Of a stretch of 64,000 bases of DNA, positions 46,160 to 59,900 are shown piece by piece (positions within the stretch are counted from its first letter, which is position 1; each line of letters opens with the position of its first letter). The notes beneath the pieces were generated by a model. The model was not told the origin of the DNA. It saw nothing but the letters and a program-made list of their open reading frames with translations, and ran no database searches. Position numbers and translations under genes: made by a program. The DNA is from Lepisosteus oculatus (lineage: Eukaryota; Chordata; Actinopteri; Semionotiformes; Lepisosteidae). The stretch covers positions 11,925,501-11,989,500 of the forward strand of contig NC_090704.1 in the NCBI RefSeq assembly GCF_040954835.1, written 5' to 3'.

Positions 46160-49100
46160 ATTCAAATTAGGTAAAATTTTGTTTAAATGTACAAAACATA
46201 GTATGTTTGAGATGCTATGTATAGAGTAAGGAAATTGTAAAATGGCCATTTTTATACTTATTGTGAGAAAGACCATTAATGGTTTCCACCACTGAGGAGA
46301 TATAAGGGGGAGGAGATATACTGTAGATGGGTGTTTTGTTTGATGAGAGAGAGAAGTTGAAGAGCAGTGTAGGCTGAGATACCAAGTGCCTATTGGTTTT
46401 TATTTCCCCCTCACTATATATAGCACCAATAAAAGTATCTTTGCATTGTAGTGGTTCTCCATCTTGCCTTTGTTAGAATTGATATTTTCTTTTCTGGTGC
46501 CTTTGTTACCCTCACCAAAGCGGTGGTGTGACTTTTATAATAATATAAACAATGTGAAAAAGATCTGATTTCTCATGCATATACTTTATAGTTATTTCAC
46601 AATGCTCCATACACAAAAAATGATAGAACAGAAAAAGCAATAGCAAAAACAAACCATGCAAAATAAGTGTATAGAACTAAATGTATTGTTTGAGTTCAAG
46701 TTTGTCACTACAAATTTTCATGCAGAAGAGGAGACATCTCCTTCCACGTTATTACCAAATTTTTATTGAAGTTATTGATCTTCGATAAAAGATTTAGATT
46801 ATTTTTGTAAAGAAATATTACTCAGTATCAAATGAAAAAATAAACTTTAAAATAGTGCCAGAAATGAGTTTTTGTTTTTTGAAAATATATTTGAAAAGAA
46901 ACAGCTTTTAAATCAAATGTTCAATAACCATGAGTACAGAGGTGTATTTCAGAATTACAGTAAATAATAAAAACATGTTTTGAAATAATCAGAATAAAAT
47001 CATTGTATCCTGGCAAAGCAAGATAGAAAAGATTTCCAGATGTCACATGATTTTTAGATTCTTAATGGAGTACTCATATCCATATCCCACACCCGTAAAA
47101 GAACTGAACTAGTACAATATTTAATGTATGGAGAACTAAGATTTACACTTATGCTTTCAAATAAATAATTATGAATGATCTTTTAAAAATAATAAAATTA
47201 AGATGTGTAATGCCATATTGTACATACTCTTCCATTGTACTGTTAAACCAGAAAAGTTGCATCAGCTCAACAGTGGAGCAACAAGGAATCTATTTCAAGT
47301 AGAATGGTAGCAGTGTCGATCAGTTGAAAATTATTACATACAGTGCCCTATACAGGTACTTAAACAGCAATGTCAAAACTGTTTATTTTCAGTCAACCTA
47401 TTTGTATTCATGATCATGATATTAATATGAATGGCACGTATACTGTTTTTTGGGTAAGTCATATGTTTTATCATATTAGAACAACACACCTTCAGTTTAA
47501 TCACGTGATTTGATTTCAATTAAGAGTATTAAGATATAGTCACTTTTGGTAAATTTCAGAATAAGTTATTACTGTACATGGCTGCAGATCCTATTGAGTC
47601 AAGAACTGCATGAACGGTGCATTCCACTGAATTCACTGAAGTCTTCAGACTGAAGCCTTTAGATAATCATTGAAGGCTCTTTTCAAGGATTTTGCTGCAG
47701 ACAGTTTGAGTTCTAGCCTAGATTAGGGGTGATATTTTCAATATGTAAAATGTGTGGTCATTTGGAATAACATGCAGTGTCTTTACTTCATTGGCTACTC
47801 CTTAATCCTCTTTTTCTCCTGATGAATTCTTTGGTTGAATTAATCATATATTTTGGAATATTTTCATGGTGCTTGGTTTAGTATGGTATGGATTATTAAG
47901 GGAAAAATATGAGAAGTATTTTCTCCTACATATACAGGGAAAATATTTCTGTAAATATCATAACTCTTCCTGTTGCAGCAAGCATAAGTTACATCATCTA
48001 TAAAGATGAGTGAGGCAGTTCCAGAGGTGGTGATGCATTCTAGGCTTTGACATCTGTGAAGCACGGTGAAGGTCACATCATGGACTTTAATGATAAAATA
48101 AAACATATACTGTATTATATTACGCTTATCATTCATATTAATCTCATAATCACAAATATGACTTTAAAGAGAAACAGCTTTTTTCTTGCTGTCCTAATAC
48201 CTTTAGAAGTTGCAGTACACAATGTATTAAACATTTTTCAAGTTATTTCATTGTTGGATATTTTACCACCCTTGCATCCAACTTGCAGCTAAACAAAGAG
48301 ACAAGCAACCCCACCCTGGTAATACTTTCATCTTCATTTATTGTTTATCCACTTTAAATTGAATACATTTTGAATTATTAAATTAAATTATTTGATATTA
48401 TTTGCAATGTGTGGAACAATGGATTCACATGTGCAGGGTTGTGGGCCAAAACTGCATCATAATCAAATATGCTCATATTCTCAATACAGGGCTTTCACTT
48501 AAGACTCTTAATAAGATGGGACAGTCAAGTCTGTTGAAAAAAGAACAATTTTATAAAGTAATTACTAGTGAAAATGTTGAAAACTGAACGGTTATTTATT
48601 AAACAAAAGTAAAAGCAACACTCACCAGTTCTTCAATACCTCAATATCTCCTGTATCTTTCACCTGTATGCATAAGAAAACAAACAAAAAAAATCCAACA
48701 TCATTTTAACAATGAATTTCCCATTGTTTGATTTCAATTGTACCATCTGATTCTTCTCATATGCATAATGACTTAATTTTAAATGATGCATGATTTAGTC
48801 ATTGAGTATGTAACATTAATAAGAGCTTGTGAATGACAAGACCTTATGTGTTAACCCAATAATTTCCTTTTATATGCTAAAATGTCTCCTTCCAGTAACT
48901 CTAATTTAACACACACAAAGTTGATCTAAAATAATGTAAGGTACAGGTATTTTCTACTTTGTTTTCCTATAGAAAATAAAATCGACCTTAATGAAATTAC
49001 TCAAATTCAATAATAGGAGTCTAAATGACATCAGCAATTTGATCAATTACATAATGTTGTTTTCAATGCTGCTTACATCTCATTTTTGTTTCTTTTCTAC

Positions 49101-49270
49101 TGTAAAGGAGACCAGTGGTTCCTAACCTGTGGTCCACAGATCATATTCAGTCCATGATAAATTCACAAACTTCATTGGTTACTTCATACATTTTTACACA
49201 ATCCCAGTACAAGTACTGATAAGCAATGCTTTTCTGTAAGTACATTCAGCTTTTCATGATCTATTTAATA
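46160..49270. other. Largely featureless AT-rich interval
   Basis: Apart from a short match to the gene A flank near 46570-46610, I see no gene, CCP exon or clear repeat. A 90-codon minus-strand frame at 47864-48136 is Cys-containing but not recognisable. Confidence 0.4.
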
Positions 49271-49280
49271 ATAGAAAGTA

Positions 49281-49640
49281 TGGGCAGCATAATGTTGTGC
49301 TGGTTAGGCCTGCTGACTCATACTGTAATTACTTGGGCCCAGGTTTGATTGAGTGTCTTCTGTGTGGAGTGAACTGTATGTTCTCCTGGTGTTTGTTAGG
49401 GTTTGCTGGGGGTGATCTGATTTTCTCAAAAGCCTCCCAAGATATGCTTGGTAAGGTTAACTGCTGTCTCTCAAGTATACCCGACCTTGTGTGCAAGCAT
49501 GCATGCCCTGTGATGGACCGGTGTCCTGCTTAGGAATACAGTCCTGTCATGTACCTGTGCTTCCAGGATTTGGTCAGGGATGCTATGAACCTTAAGGACC
49601 TTTAGAGGTGTAAACAGTTTTTTTGAATGGATAATGGGGA
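49281..49640 (+). repeat. tRNA-derived SINE
   Basis: GGGCAGCATAATGTTGTGCT, GGTTAGGCC and a CCAGGTTTGATTGAG B-box region, then GTATGTTCTCC, GATGGACCGGTGTCCTG and a GAATGGATAA tail, the usual order in fish SINEs. Confidence 0.7.
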
Positions 49641-49959
49641 GTGATTTTTGCAGTTTTCCTGACGATATAGAGAAGCCTCATACTTAAATTCACAAAATGT
49701 CACTATCACTTGAGGCATGCCTCCTAATCACAAGGTGACAAGAAGTAAGTTGTTAAATCAAAGCTAATTTTTATTGTTTTTTTTGATGGCCTGTTCAAGG
49801 AAATGAGAGCTTACTATGCAAACTCCTGCTATACACTTGGGCAAGTCTTACAATCAGCATGAAGGGATAAAAAAATAGGTGTGCAGCCCACTTGTTTGGC
49901 AAATAGGGATGCCTTGGCTTGCGATGTTCCTCAGATACTATCAAATTAGATCAGCCTCA

Positions 49960-50103
49960 TTAAAGGGGAACTGAAGACACAATTTCTCAAACCGGTTATT
50001 CAGTCCCAGAAACCAAACCAATTAATTAATTTTACACATTTTGAATTAAGCACAAAATTGTGAACTTTATGAAAGTACTGTTTATCGGGCCCATTGTAAT
50101 TAT
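49960..50103. mobile_element. TTAA MITE, copy 3, left part
   Basis: TTAAAGGGGAACTG, CAATTTCTCA, GGTTAT and GAACTTTATGAAAGTACTG match the left 140 bp of 4220-4809. Homology stops at the LTR starting at 50104. Confidence 0.55.
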
Positions 50104-50467
50104 TGTAACGCCCTCGCCCAGTGGTGAGGAGGATGCGGCCCTACAGTAGGTGCTCATTGTATTGCTGGGCATGCTGGGAGTTGTAGCCGGGGAGAGTCTG
50201 AGGGTCAGCACGATGACCAGCAGCTGACCCTACATGTGTAAATAATGTTATAGTTGTTCTAGTGTCCTGTGTAGCAATAATAGTGTATAGCCTGTTGTTA
50301 AGTAATTACCACCCTAAAGATGTGTACCTGTACTGTCAGTCTTCTCATGTGTGTGTATATCCTGTGTTTGGATTTGTATGGTTGCGATAAAAGAATAAAA
50401 CAGTCGCTTGGTTAAGTTATCGCGTCTCCACCAGTCCTTTGTCCTGAAAGAACCTGAATATGCTACA
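50104..50467 (+). mobile_element. Solo LTR (Gypsy-like)
   Basis: It begins TGTAACGCCCTCGCCC and ends AACCTGAATATGCTACA, with AATAAA near 50394. Its ends resemble the LTR at 31267-31631 (CCTGA...CTACA). Flanks TTAT/TAAT are only a weak target duplication. Confidence 0.6.
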
Positions 50468-50709
50468 TAATGTATTTCTAAACTTGACACTCTCCCCAAT
50501 GTATCCGCAAAGAACACAAACTGAAGACATTTTTTTGCAACATCATTTCGGTTTTCGAGTTAATGTTCTATAGTCATTTACATGATCCTTTTTTAAACAA
50601 AAGTTAGCATATGTGACAAAGTACACAACGGTGTTAATTAAAGGTCAAATCAATGAGAACTATAGATTGTGTAAGAAACGGAATTCTGTAGAATTTCTGA
50701 CAAAACAAA

Positions 50710-50939
50710 TCAGTTTTTAAATATCAATGAAAATGAATTATACTTACATGTTGGATATTCAATGTCTCCATTAATGCACAGGACATAAGCTGAATAATAA
50801 TAATAATTCCAGCTATCATAATAAAAAAAATTATCTTTGCAATGAAATCTGAATTTCATGCCTTCTTCAACATATTCAGTGTTCCTTGGATTTTTAAGGT
50901 TGTAACGGTCATCTATAGGTGTTGGTATAATGCAAGGAC
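50710..50939 (-). CDS. Gene B terminal exon, CCP20-like
   Basis: Acceptor TTCTTTAG. It encodes PCIIPTPIDDRYNL, EEGMKFRFHCKDN, a Tyr-rich stretch (WNYYYYSAY), VLCINGDIEYPTCK and a short tail to a stop at 50710-50712. EYPTCK mirrors the end of factor H CCP20. A GTAAGT sits on the last Cys codon but need not be used. Confidence 0.78.
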
Positions 50940-53900
50940 CTAAAGAATAATAGTAAAATGTCAATAAAACTGGTGTTTTAAAAATTTTAATTAGCAGAGA
51001 GAGCAGTCTTTCATACAGTCTGTGAAACAAAAGTAAACCTTTCTAAATATTTCTGCACTGAGAGCTTCCAATTGACACTTGTGGTGCATTAGATGTTAGT
51101 GAAACGATTGCTTCATTTATTGTTTCCATACTGTTTATCATTTTTAATATAGATACTATATTTAATAATATTTTGTAACTAAAACCTGACAATAAAAATA
51201 ACAGATGCATAACATCTCTGAACCTCATGAATTATATTAATTAAGGAATATAAATATATATAGTATAAAGTAATAGGTTTATTCCATGCTGAAGAAAAGA
51301 AGAAAGAGAACACAACGTTTCGGCCGTGGAGCCTTCTTCAGGTGTGAATATACCCACTTGAATACTCAATTGTGAAGTGGAACAAAATCTATTGGATTTT
51401 TGAAACTTTTTTAACTAATAAAAAAATGAAAAGTGGGGCGTGCAAAATTATTCGGCCCCCTTGCGTTAATACTTTGTAGAGCCACCTTTTGCTGCGATTA
51501 CAGCTGCAAGTCGCTTGGGGTATGTCTCTATCAGTTTTGCACATCGAGAGACTGAAATTCTTGCCCATTCTTCCTTGCAAAACAGCTCGAGCTCAGTGAG
51601 GTTGGATGGAGAGCGTTTGTGAACAGCAGTTTTCAGCTCTTTCCACAGATTCTCGATTGGATTCAGGTCTGGACTTTGACTTGGCCATTCAAACACCTGG
51701 ATACGTTTATTTGTGAACCATTCCTTTGTAGATTTTGCTGTATGTTTGGGATCATTGTCTTGTTGGAAGATAAATCTCCGTCCCAGTTTCAGGTCTTTTG
51801 CAGACTCCAACAGGTTTTCATCCAGAATGGTCCTGTATTTGGCTGCATCCATCTTCCCCTCAATTTTAACCATCTTCCCTGTCCCTGCTGAAGAAAAGCA
51901 GGCCCAAACCATGATGCTGCCACCACCATGTTTGACAGTGAGGGTGATGAGCTGTGTTGCTTTTACGCCAAACATATCGTTTTGCATTGTGGCCAAAAAG
52001 TTCGATTTTGGTTTCATCTGACCAGAGCACCTTCTTCCACATGTTTGGGGTGTCTCCCAGGTGGCTTGTGGCAAACTTTAGACGAGACTTTTTATGGATA
52101 TCTTTGAGAAATGGCTTTCTTCTTGCCACTCTTCCATAAAGGCCAGATTTGTGCAGTGTAAGACTGATTGTTGTCCTATGGACTGACTCTCCCACCTCAG
52201 CTGTAGTTCTCTGCAGTTCATCCAGAGTGATCATGGGCCTCTTGGCTGCATCTCTGATCAGTCTTCTCCTTGTCTGAGCTGAAAGTTTAGAGGGACGGCC
52301 AGGTCTTGGTAGATTTGCAGTGGTCTGATACTCCTTCCATTTCAAGATGATCGCTTGCTCCTTGGGATGTTTGAAGCTTGGGAAATCTTTTTGTATCCAA
52401 ATCCGGCTTTAAGCTTTTCCACAACAGTATTACGGACCTGCCTGGTGTGTTCCTTGGTCTTCATGATGCTCTCTGCGCTTTCAACAGAACCTTGAGACTA
52501 TCACAGAGCAGGTGCATTTATACAGAGACTTGATTACACACAGGTGGATTCTATTTATCACCATCAGTCATTTAGGACAACATTGGATCATTCAGAGATC
52601 CTCGCTGAACTTCTGGAGTGAGTTTGCTGCACTGAAAGTAAAGGGGCCGAATAATTTTGCACGCCCCACTTTTCATTTTTTTATTAGTTAAAAAAGTTTC
52701 AAAAATCCAATAGATTTTGTTCCACTTCACAATTGTGTCCCACTTGTTGGTGATTCTTCACATAAAATAAAAAATTTATATCTTTATGTTTGAAGCCTGA
52801 AATGTGGCAAAAGGTTGAAAAGTTCAAGGGGGCCGAATACTTTCGCAAGGCACTGTATATTAAGAATGCATAATTTAGGGTTAGGAGGCAATTTCCTACC
52901 AATAATCTGTGAAACTATATGCACTACCTTCTTCCGAAAACCCTGAACTTTTGGACATTCCCACATGCAGTGAAATAAAGTGCTTATGTTATCTTTGCTT
53001 GTAATACAGAAGTCAGGAATATTAGGATTGAATTGACTAAGTTTATATGGTGTGATACTGTATAGTATTCCTATCCTTCCTATTTGATCATAATTTAAAT
53101 CATGACCTCCCAGGACAGAAATCTTAATTACCAAAATGGGAATAAACAGACATATCTGTGAAGCCTCCCCTAGAAATGAAAGGGTCTCATGCCAAAAATT
53201 GTGGAATATCTTATAATAAAATTGAAAATTAAACCTATGTGATCTTTTGATGAGAAAATCATGTACATGACTGATAAATGTTATTCGGAGTGTTCTGTTA
53301 ATTTTTCCTGCACTAATACACACAGCATCTCAACTGCATTAAATATGCTTTACAGTATGTATTTGATGTACTGTACATACTACATCAAGTACATATATAC
53401 TGTACATAGGTTTTGTCCCTTGTCCATACCTGCAAGTTTCTTTACTGGAATCACTGATTTTATAAAATTGCTTACAGTACATTGATATTTAACTTTGACA
53501 CCATGCTTATATATATTGTTTTGAGGTCTCTCTGTAATGACATCACCATTTCATGTGCCAGTGGTCCTCCACACTTGACAGCCATATAAATCTACGGCAT
53601 ACTTTTCATTACCTTAAACACCATATTTTTAATTGTTTCTCAAAGAAGCACCAAAGCATCTCCAAAATAATCAAAATACAATTTACAGCACTGAAACTAT
53701 TTTTAAGTAAAGCTGACCATAAAGCTTCAAGGTATATAGCACAACTGATGAATTTCACTACTTTGTACCAGAAAAATCGAACACAGAATGCCTCATAAGA
53801 CACAAGAAAACCTAAGCTTCACAGCAGTGTATTTCATAACTAAATACAACCTGACAATGCAATGCAATATTTTTTCATAAGAACTTTTATCTGTTGTAGC

Positions 53901-56900
53901 AGTTCTAAGAAACTCCCAAGTGCATTGATACTTTATCAAGTCCTTCCAAAGCAGTATATATGCATAATATATACCCATACCCATAATAACTTATTTAGCA
54001 ATACTTAATGTAAATAAAATAATAATAATGGACTTTCTAGTCTTTTCATTAATTATTTCATTCTTTTCAGTCATTGCCTGGAATTGTTATCATTATCTTT
54101 AATTATCTTTAAAATGTTAAAACAAAAACATAAATATACATTATCTTTTTTTAAGGCATAGATAAGAATTCCATGGCCTGTCTTAATAGAATTTCTTGCA
54201 AAATGTTATTTGTTTAATGACTCTGAAAGTTGTTATCCACTGTAGTAGACAGTAGTAGAAATGTACATCCTATGTCTACTACAACTTATAAAATGTGTTT
54301 CTTTTTTTATTCTGTTTTTGTTCTGGATATTTCTTTCTATTGTGCATTTGAAGCCCATGTGGTTCCCTTGTATTTAAGACCCTAAACAGGGCTGTACTGT
54401 TTATACTTTTTAACATAATTAAGATGATTAAAAGGTGCATCCATTCCTTGAGGACATTGAACTTGGGTTCTATTTGGGGGCATGGTCTTAAAGTAGAGCC
54501 TTTGAAGCCAGTACGGTCAAAATTATGCATCTAAAAAACACTGGAAACAAATACTTTTTTTGGTTAGGCACTTAATTATACGTATGATATCTTGCAACAG
54601 TATTTACTTCCAATGTCCCAATTTGTTGAGTTAAAAAAGACAAATACATATTTTAACATTTTTAATCAAAACATGAGTGTACTAACTGCACACTTTTATA
54701 GGTAAAAGACATTAAATATTATCAAAAATGTGAAAAAAGACTTGTAAAACATGATTAATAATGAATTGTCAACATTTAAACTTCTTAATCTTTCTTCAGA
54801 AAAACAGACACTTGCCCTTTTTTGAAAATAGAATTGACATTTGCCTGAAAACTTCACTTGTAGTCCACACAGTCCCTAAATACTATTTCCACTGATGCAG
54901 GGCCACCCCGATGCAGGTTTGAGTAGGGGATCTGAGGGGTATTCCTGAAATCAACCTTGAATCTATATGACTACAAAGTAGTTCAAGTAGTAGCTGCGTC
55001 AGCATGCGTAGGCTGCAAAGGAACAAGTTACAGGCTTATTCCATGCTGAAAAGAGAAGAAAGGAAACACAATGTTTTGGCTGTGGAGACTTTTTCGAGTG
55101 GCTCCACAGCCGAAATGTTGTCTTTCCTTTCATCTCTTTTCAGCATGGAATAAACCTTTAACTTGTTCCTTTGCTGACTACAAAGTATAATCACTTTTTA
55201 CTTTAGAATCCAATGACGAAATCTAAAAATAAAAGTTATCTTTTGATGATGACCTCATTTCCATGACTGATCAAAGGTATTCTCAGAGTTATATAGCTTA
55301 TTCTGCGCTTACACACAGAGCATCTCCAGTGCATTTAAATGTGCTTTCTGTATTTGATGTACTTACGGAGACATGTGGGTAGTTTTGTCCATTGTCCTCG
55401 TTGGCAAGTTATATCACTAGAACCACTCATTTTATAAAATTGCTTACACTGATATTTAACTTTGTCACCATGCTTATAGACATTGTTTTGTGGCCTCTCT
55501 GAAATGGTATCACCATTTTCAAGTGCTGGTGGGTCTTCACAATTGTCATCTGGAAAATATGATTAAGGTTATTCATATTTTAAAAATCTTCAAATTAGTT
55601 AATTACCTTAGTGTCACGATCGCTACTCCTCCTCTTAAGGGCGCTCCAGCCCTTCCTCGTTCTTTCCCATTACCCACACCTGTTCCCTATTTCAGTTCCT
55701 CCTTAAAAGCCAGACACAGACGTCATTCGAAGCTCCTCATTGAATCCTGTTTCGTGAGAGCCCGGGTCCTGCTGCGTCTGGCTCCATCATGGTTTTTACC
55801 TTCTGTTCCTGTTCCCCCCTCGCTGGTCCCGACCCGGTTCATGGTTTTAATTCCCTCGGATGGATCTTCCGATGTTGGACTTACTCTTCTGTCTTGGATT
55901 ACCTGTTTGGATTTCTTCATGGATTGTTCACTCCCCCTGGACACCTGCACCCCTTGGACATGCCCCTTGTCTCCATACCCTCTCCTGCATGACTTTTTCC
56001 CCAGTGTTTCCTCACAATTCTGGATTGTGTCGTCTGCATAGGGCCCTGAAAGAACTGTTCTTGACACTCAGCATACAATAAGTTTTAATGAAGTTAGTTT
56101 TTTCAGGGTATTAACTTATTTTACAATATTAGTTTACAAAAAGAATACTGCTTCAGTTATATGTGACTAGGAAGTATCTCTAAAAGTCTAGATAAAGTAT
56201 GTAACACCTGGCAGTGTAAACCTTTCCAGTTTAAAGCAAAGGGGATGTTTGCAATCATAAAGCTTACTTTGGTTAACCTTAGTTAATTAAGTTTGTGGGT
56301 AAAAGATTTAGTATGAATCAGGAGTCCAAAAGGACGCCATATAAGATCAGATTGGGACAAAGAAAAAGGAAAGACCATAAGACAGAGAGGGAGACAGGAG
56401 GAGAGAGTGTGTCAGGTGAGAGAAGACCTGAGTGGAACCAGTAATAGTACTGGAGAAATACAGTATTTGAACCTTACTAAGAGAGCTTGCTATTCTGTAG
56501 CTTTTTGGGAACTTGGAGTTCCTGAGTGAAGAAAAATTCAGTTTAAAACAGCCTCTCCTGCTTAGTGTGTGCATTTTAGAACAGGGCAAAAGGCTCCCAT
56601 TTATTTTGTGGCATCTGGGTTTGCAAAGAGATATTTAATTGTAGGTTGTATTCTATGTATATCTAGTTTAGTAGGTAGCTTATCTCTTATTCTGGCATTT
56701 GTAGTCATTAAGAGTTGAATACTTGGTAAGAGTCTGGGATTTTTCTAGTTGTCTAGTTTTCTAGTGTGTGTATGGTAACTGTTAATATTTGTTTAACCCA
56801 GTGTGTCTGAATTATTATTATTTTGACTAGAGAATTAAGAACTTACGTGTCTATAACTGTGCCAGCTGCTCAGGCATATTCATGGCAAAATCCTTAGAAG

Positions 56901-59900
56901 TTGGAAGTTATGATTATTTAACTTATTGACTAAGCAGCTCGGTGAATTCCTGTTATTCATCATTTTATAACTCTGATTTGTAACCACATTTTATATAAAC
57001 AATAATAATTCACACTTCTAAAGCTCTAACACGTTCTTTTTTGTGAAATCTTCAGGAAAGAGTTGTCAGTTAAAGCCACAGCTAGATAAAATGCAATTAC
57101 AAATGGCACTAATGTCACATACTGTATTCATGTAGTCTTAGGGTTCATAAGGCGCTGCCAATGTTTTACCCTGTATACTTATTAGCCATGGTAAGAACCA
57201 GGATTTCTACATAAGATAAAATGTGAAATTTGTGAGGAAAAATATGTTGAAATATATCAAGAACAATGAAAAAAATCATGCTTGTTATTAAAGTTTACAG
57301 AACTGTGTAATTGTAGGTTTGGGGAAAATGTTTCATTTAAGAAAAAACTATAATTAAATGAACACATACTTTCTATGCTCCAAAGTACTTTATTTATTAT
57401 AACTCATCAATATGTGGTACATACAAACATACTGCCACGACCACCAGCCAGCAGAGATCAACGCGTACGCGAGCTAATCAGCACCAGCAGCGTTACTCTT
57501 AACAAGCGCCGCCACACGAGTTGCTCTGCCTAGCGTTTCTTGCCCTTTTGCCTTCGGACTTCGGACTTCGGATCTCGTCTCGCCCCGCCCCTTGGATCGT
57601 TTACTATCTGTGTCTATTTTGGATTTGACCCTGCCGCTCTCATTTCGACCACGATTCTGTCTCACATTTTGGATTGTTCGCCACCAGTGTCTTTACGGGA
57701 TCTCGACCTACCTTACGCCTTCGGACTACGACTCAGCTCCTGGTTTTGCTCTGTTCACTTACTTACCTCCCATTGACTCCTGCATCTGCATCGGATCCTT
57801 TTCACCTCTTCAAAGCAGCGTTACACATACACCTTTGGCTAGACAAGGATCTTATACTGTATATTCAGTGTTCAATCCAAAAGGTATTAGAACATTGATG
57901 TTGATTTAACCTTGTCTTAAATCCTAAGCAATTCAAACAAGTATTAAATTGGAATTTTAAAATTAACATAATTTTAATATACTTCTGAATACATGCTGAT
58001 TCATACTCAGGTTTAAATGCACAAGTGAAAATATATTATTATTACTAGTATTAGAAATTCAGTACCTACCATTTAAATGAACATCAGTGCTTCCTGTAAA
58101 ATAGAAGAAACTGTTTACACATGCAGTGTTCCTTATAGAATATAAACAGAGAACTCCACAACGGTCTCCTCTCTTTAAGTTAACATACATGGTTGTCTGG
58201 CTTTTAATCATTGCCTTTTTCTGAAACTTTTTACACAATATTAAGAATTCACAACTTATTAAAATTTCCTGTGACTCTTTTAATGTCCTATTTGGTATAC
58301 AATAAGGACAGAAAATATCTACATATCTAAAAAATCTATAGCATCAGTAGAATAAAATTGATATTTTTCCTTAACAACACAAAGTTTTACTTACAATCAC
58401 AATTTGGAAAACACCCATTTATATACAGGGCATTTTAATGGAACAATCTATGTGAAATAGAATGCTCAAGGGTGCAGCAGCTACAGTATACCACACCCAG
58501 GATTTGTGCTTACTACATCCAGTTATAAGGTCAGTTCTAACCAGTTCTCCATGCTCCACATTGCAACAATACAATTTAACAGAGATTATGTTGAAATGCT
58601 ACAATCTCATAGTTACCCACTTGTGGAATACAGTTTTTGTTCTCTATAGAAAAATCAAAAAAACAGTCTACAAAAGAGCATAAGACACCTTTTGGGGCTT
58701 CAGGAGATGAACTGTGTGGATGGATTGAAGGAAATTGTCAACTTAAATGATTTATAGTTAAACACCTGACTGAAGTTTTGAGAATTGAAAAGGAAATAAG
58801 TAAGGTGAAAATGAATAATTATTTAGAGTTAATTGTGCATAAAATGAACAGTTAGGAACTTGTTCCAAGAAAAAATCACACCAGTATTTGACCAATTATG
58901 AGAAATATTGAAGGGCCAGAGACACTGTGATCTTTTATAGCTATGATTTTTTCTTCTATAATGGCTACTGGGCTTTACAGTAAGATAAAAAAAAAAATAT
59001 AAAGAGACAAGATAAGAGAATTATACAATTTAAAAACAAGGGTTTGCAATTAAATAAAACCCTCACTGAAGAAGAAGGTTTTGTGTCTGGACTTCAAAGG
59101 GCTTAGGGAGAACATGCTTGGGGATAGAATTCTAGAGTTTTACAGCATTGGAAGAGAAGGCCCTGTCATCCATATTTTGGTTGTACCCATGGTACACCAA
59201 CCTAGATAAGCTAAGGGGACAAACAGAGGTTGCAAGGTTGGAGGTAGGAAGATATATCAGCTAGGTACAGAGGTGCCAAGCCATGTAATTTTCTACGTGA
59301 GCAAGAGGGTTTAAACTCAACACAGAACCTGATAGGAAGCCAGTGCATGAACTCTAGGACAGGAGTAATGTAAACACTTGCATGTGAACTGGTGAGTATT
59401 CTGGCTGCTTAATTCTGGACATAGTGTGGTTAGTGTGGATTTATACAGTAGTAGATACCCCAGTGAATAGGATGCTGCAAGTTGAAAGAGAAAATTGTGT
59501 TGTCCAGCGTTTCAGTCAGAGACAACATAGGATGTAGTCCGGTAATATTTCTGAGGTGGAAGACTGATGGAGTTACCCAATTTTGCATATGTACAGTAGG
59601 TCAAACATCAATCCTGGATCAAATATCACCCCTAAGTTCTTCAATTTAGATTGAAATATAAGTACAGTGCCATCCACAGATAGAGTTGTAGCATTGACTT
59701 TACAGAGGTGATGGGAGGTGCAAAGAGGCATGTCTTCAGTCTTATTGTAGTTTAAATTAAGGACATTTTGAGTCATCCAGGTTTTTATGTCAGAGATGCA
59801 AGTAGACAGAGCAGAAACAGACACTTCTGTGTCAAGTTTAGTATAAACATAATATAAACATTTGACTGACATCAGCATAGAAATGCTGGCCAAGTGGGAA

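Noticed and set aside
48030..48080. Tc1 transposase remnant (SVKHGEGHIM resembles TVKHGGGSIM)
   Set aside because: Match limited to about 10 residues; neighbouring blocks of the transposase are not found.
47864..48136. 90-codon Cys-containing minus-strand frame as a small secreted protein
   Set aside because: No signal peptide, no known Cys spacing and AT-rich composition; not supportable.
55490..56041. 183-codon plus-strand frame
   Set aside because: Spans a CCP exon in antisense and solo LTR 1; open by chance in GC-rich LTR sequence.
57474..57909. Overlapping open frames on both strands
   Set aside because: Lie within solo LTR 2, bounded by a perfect 5-bp target duplication.
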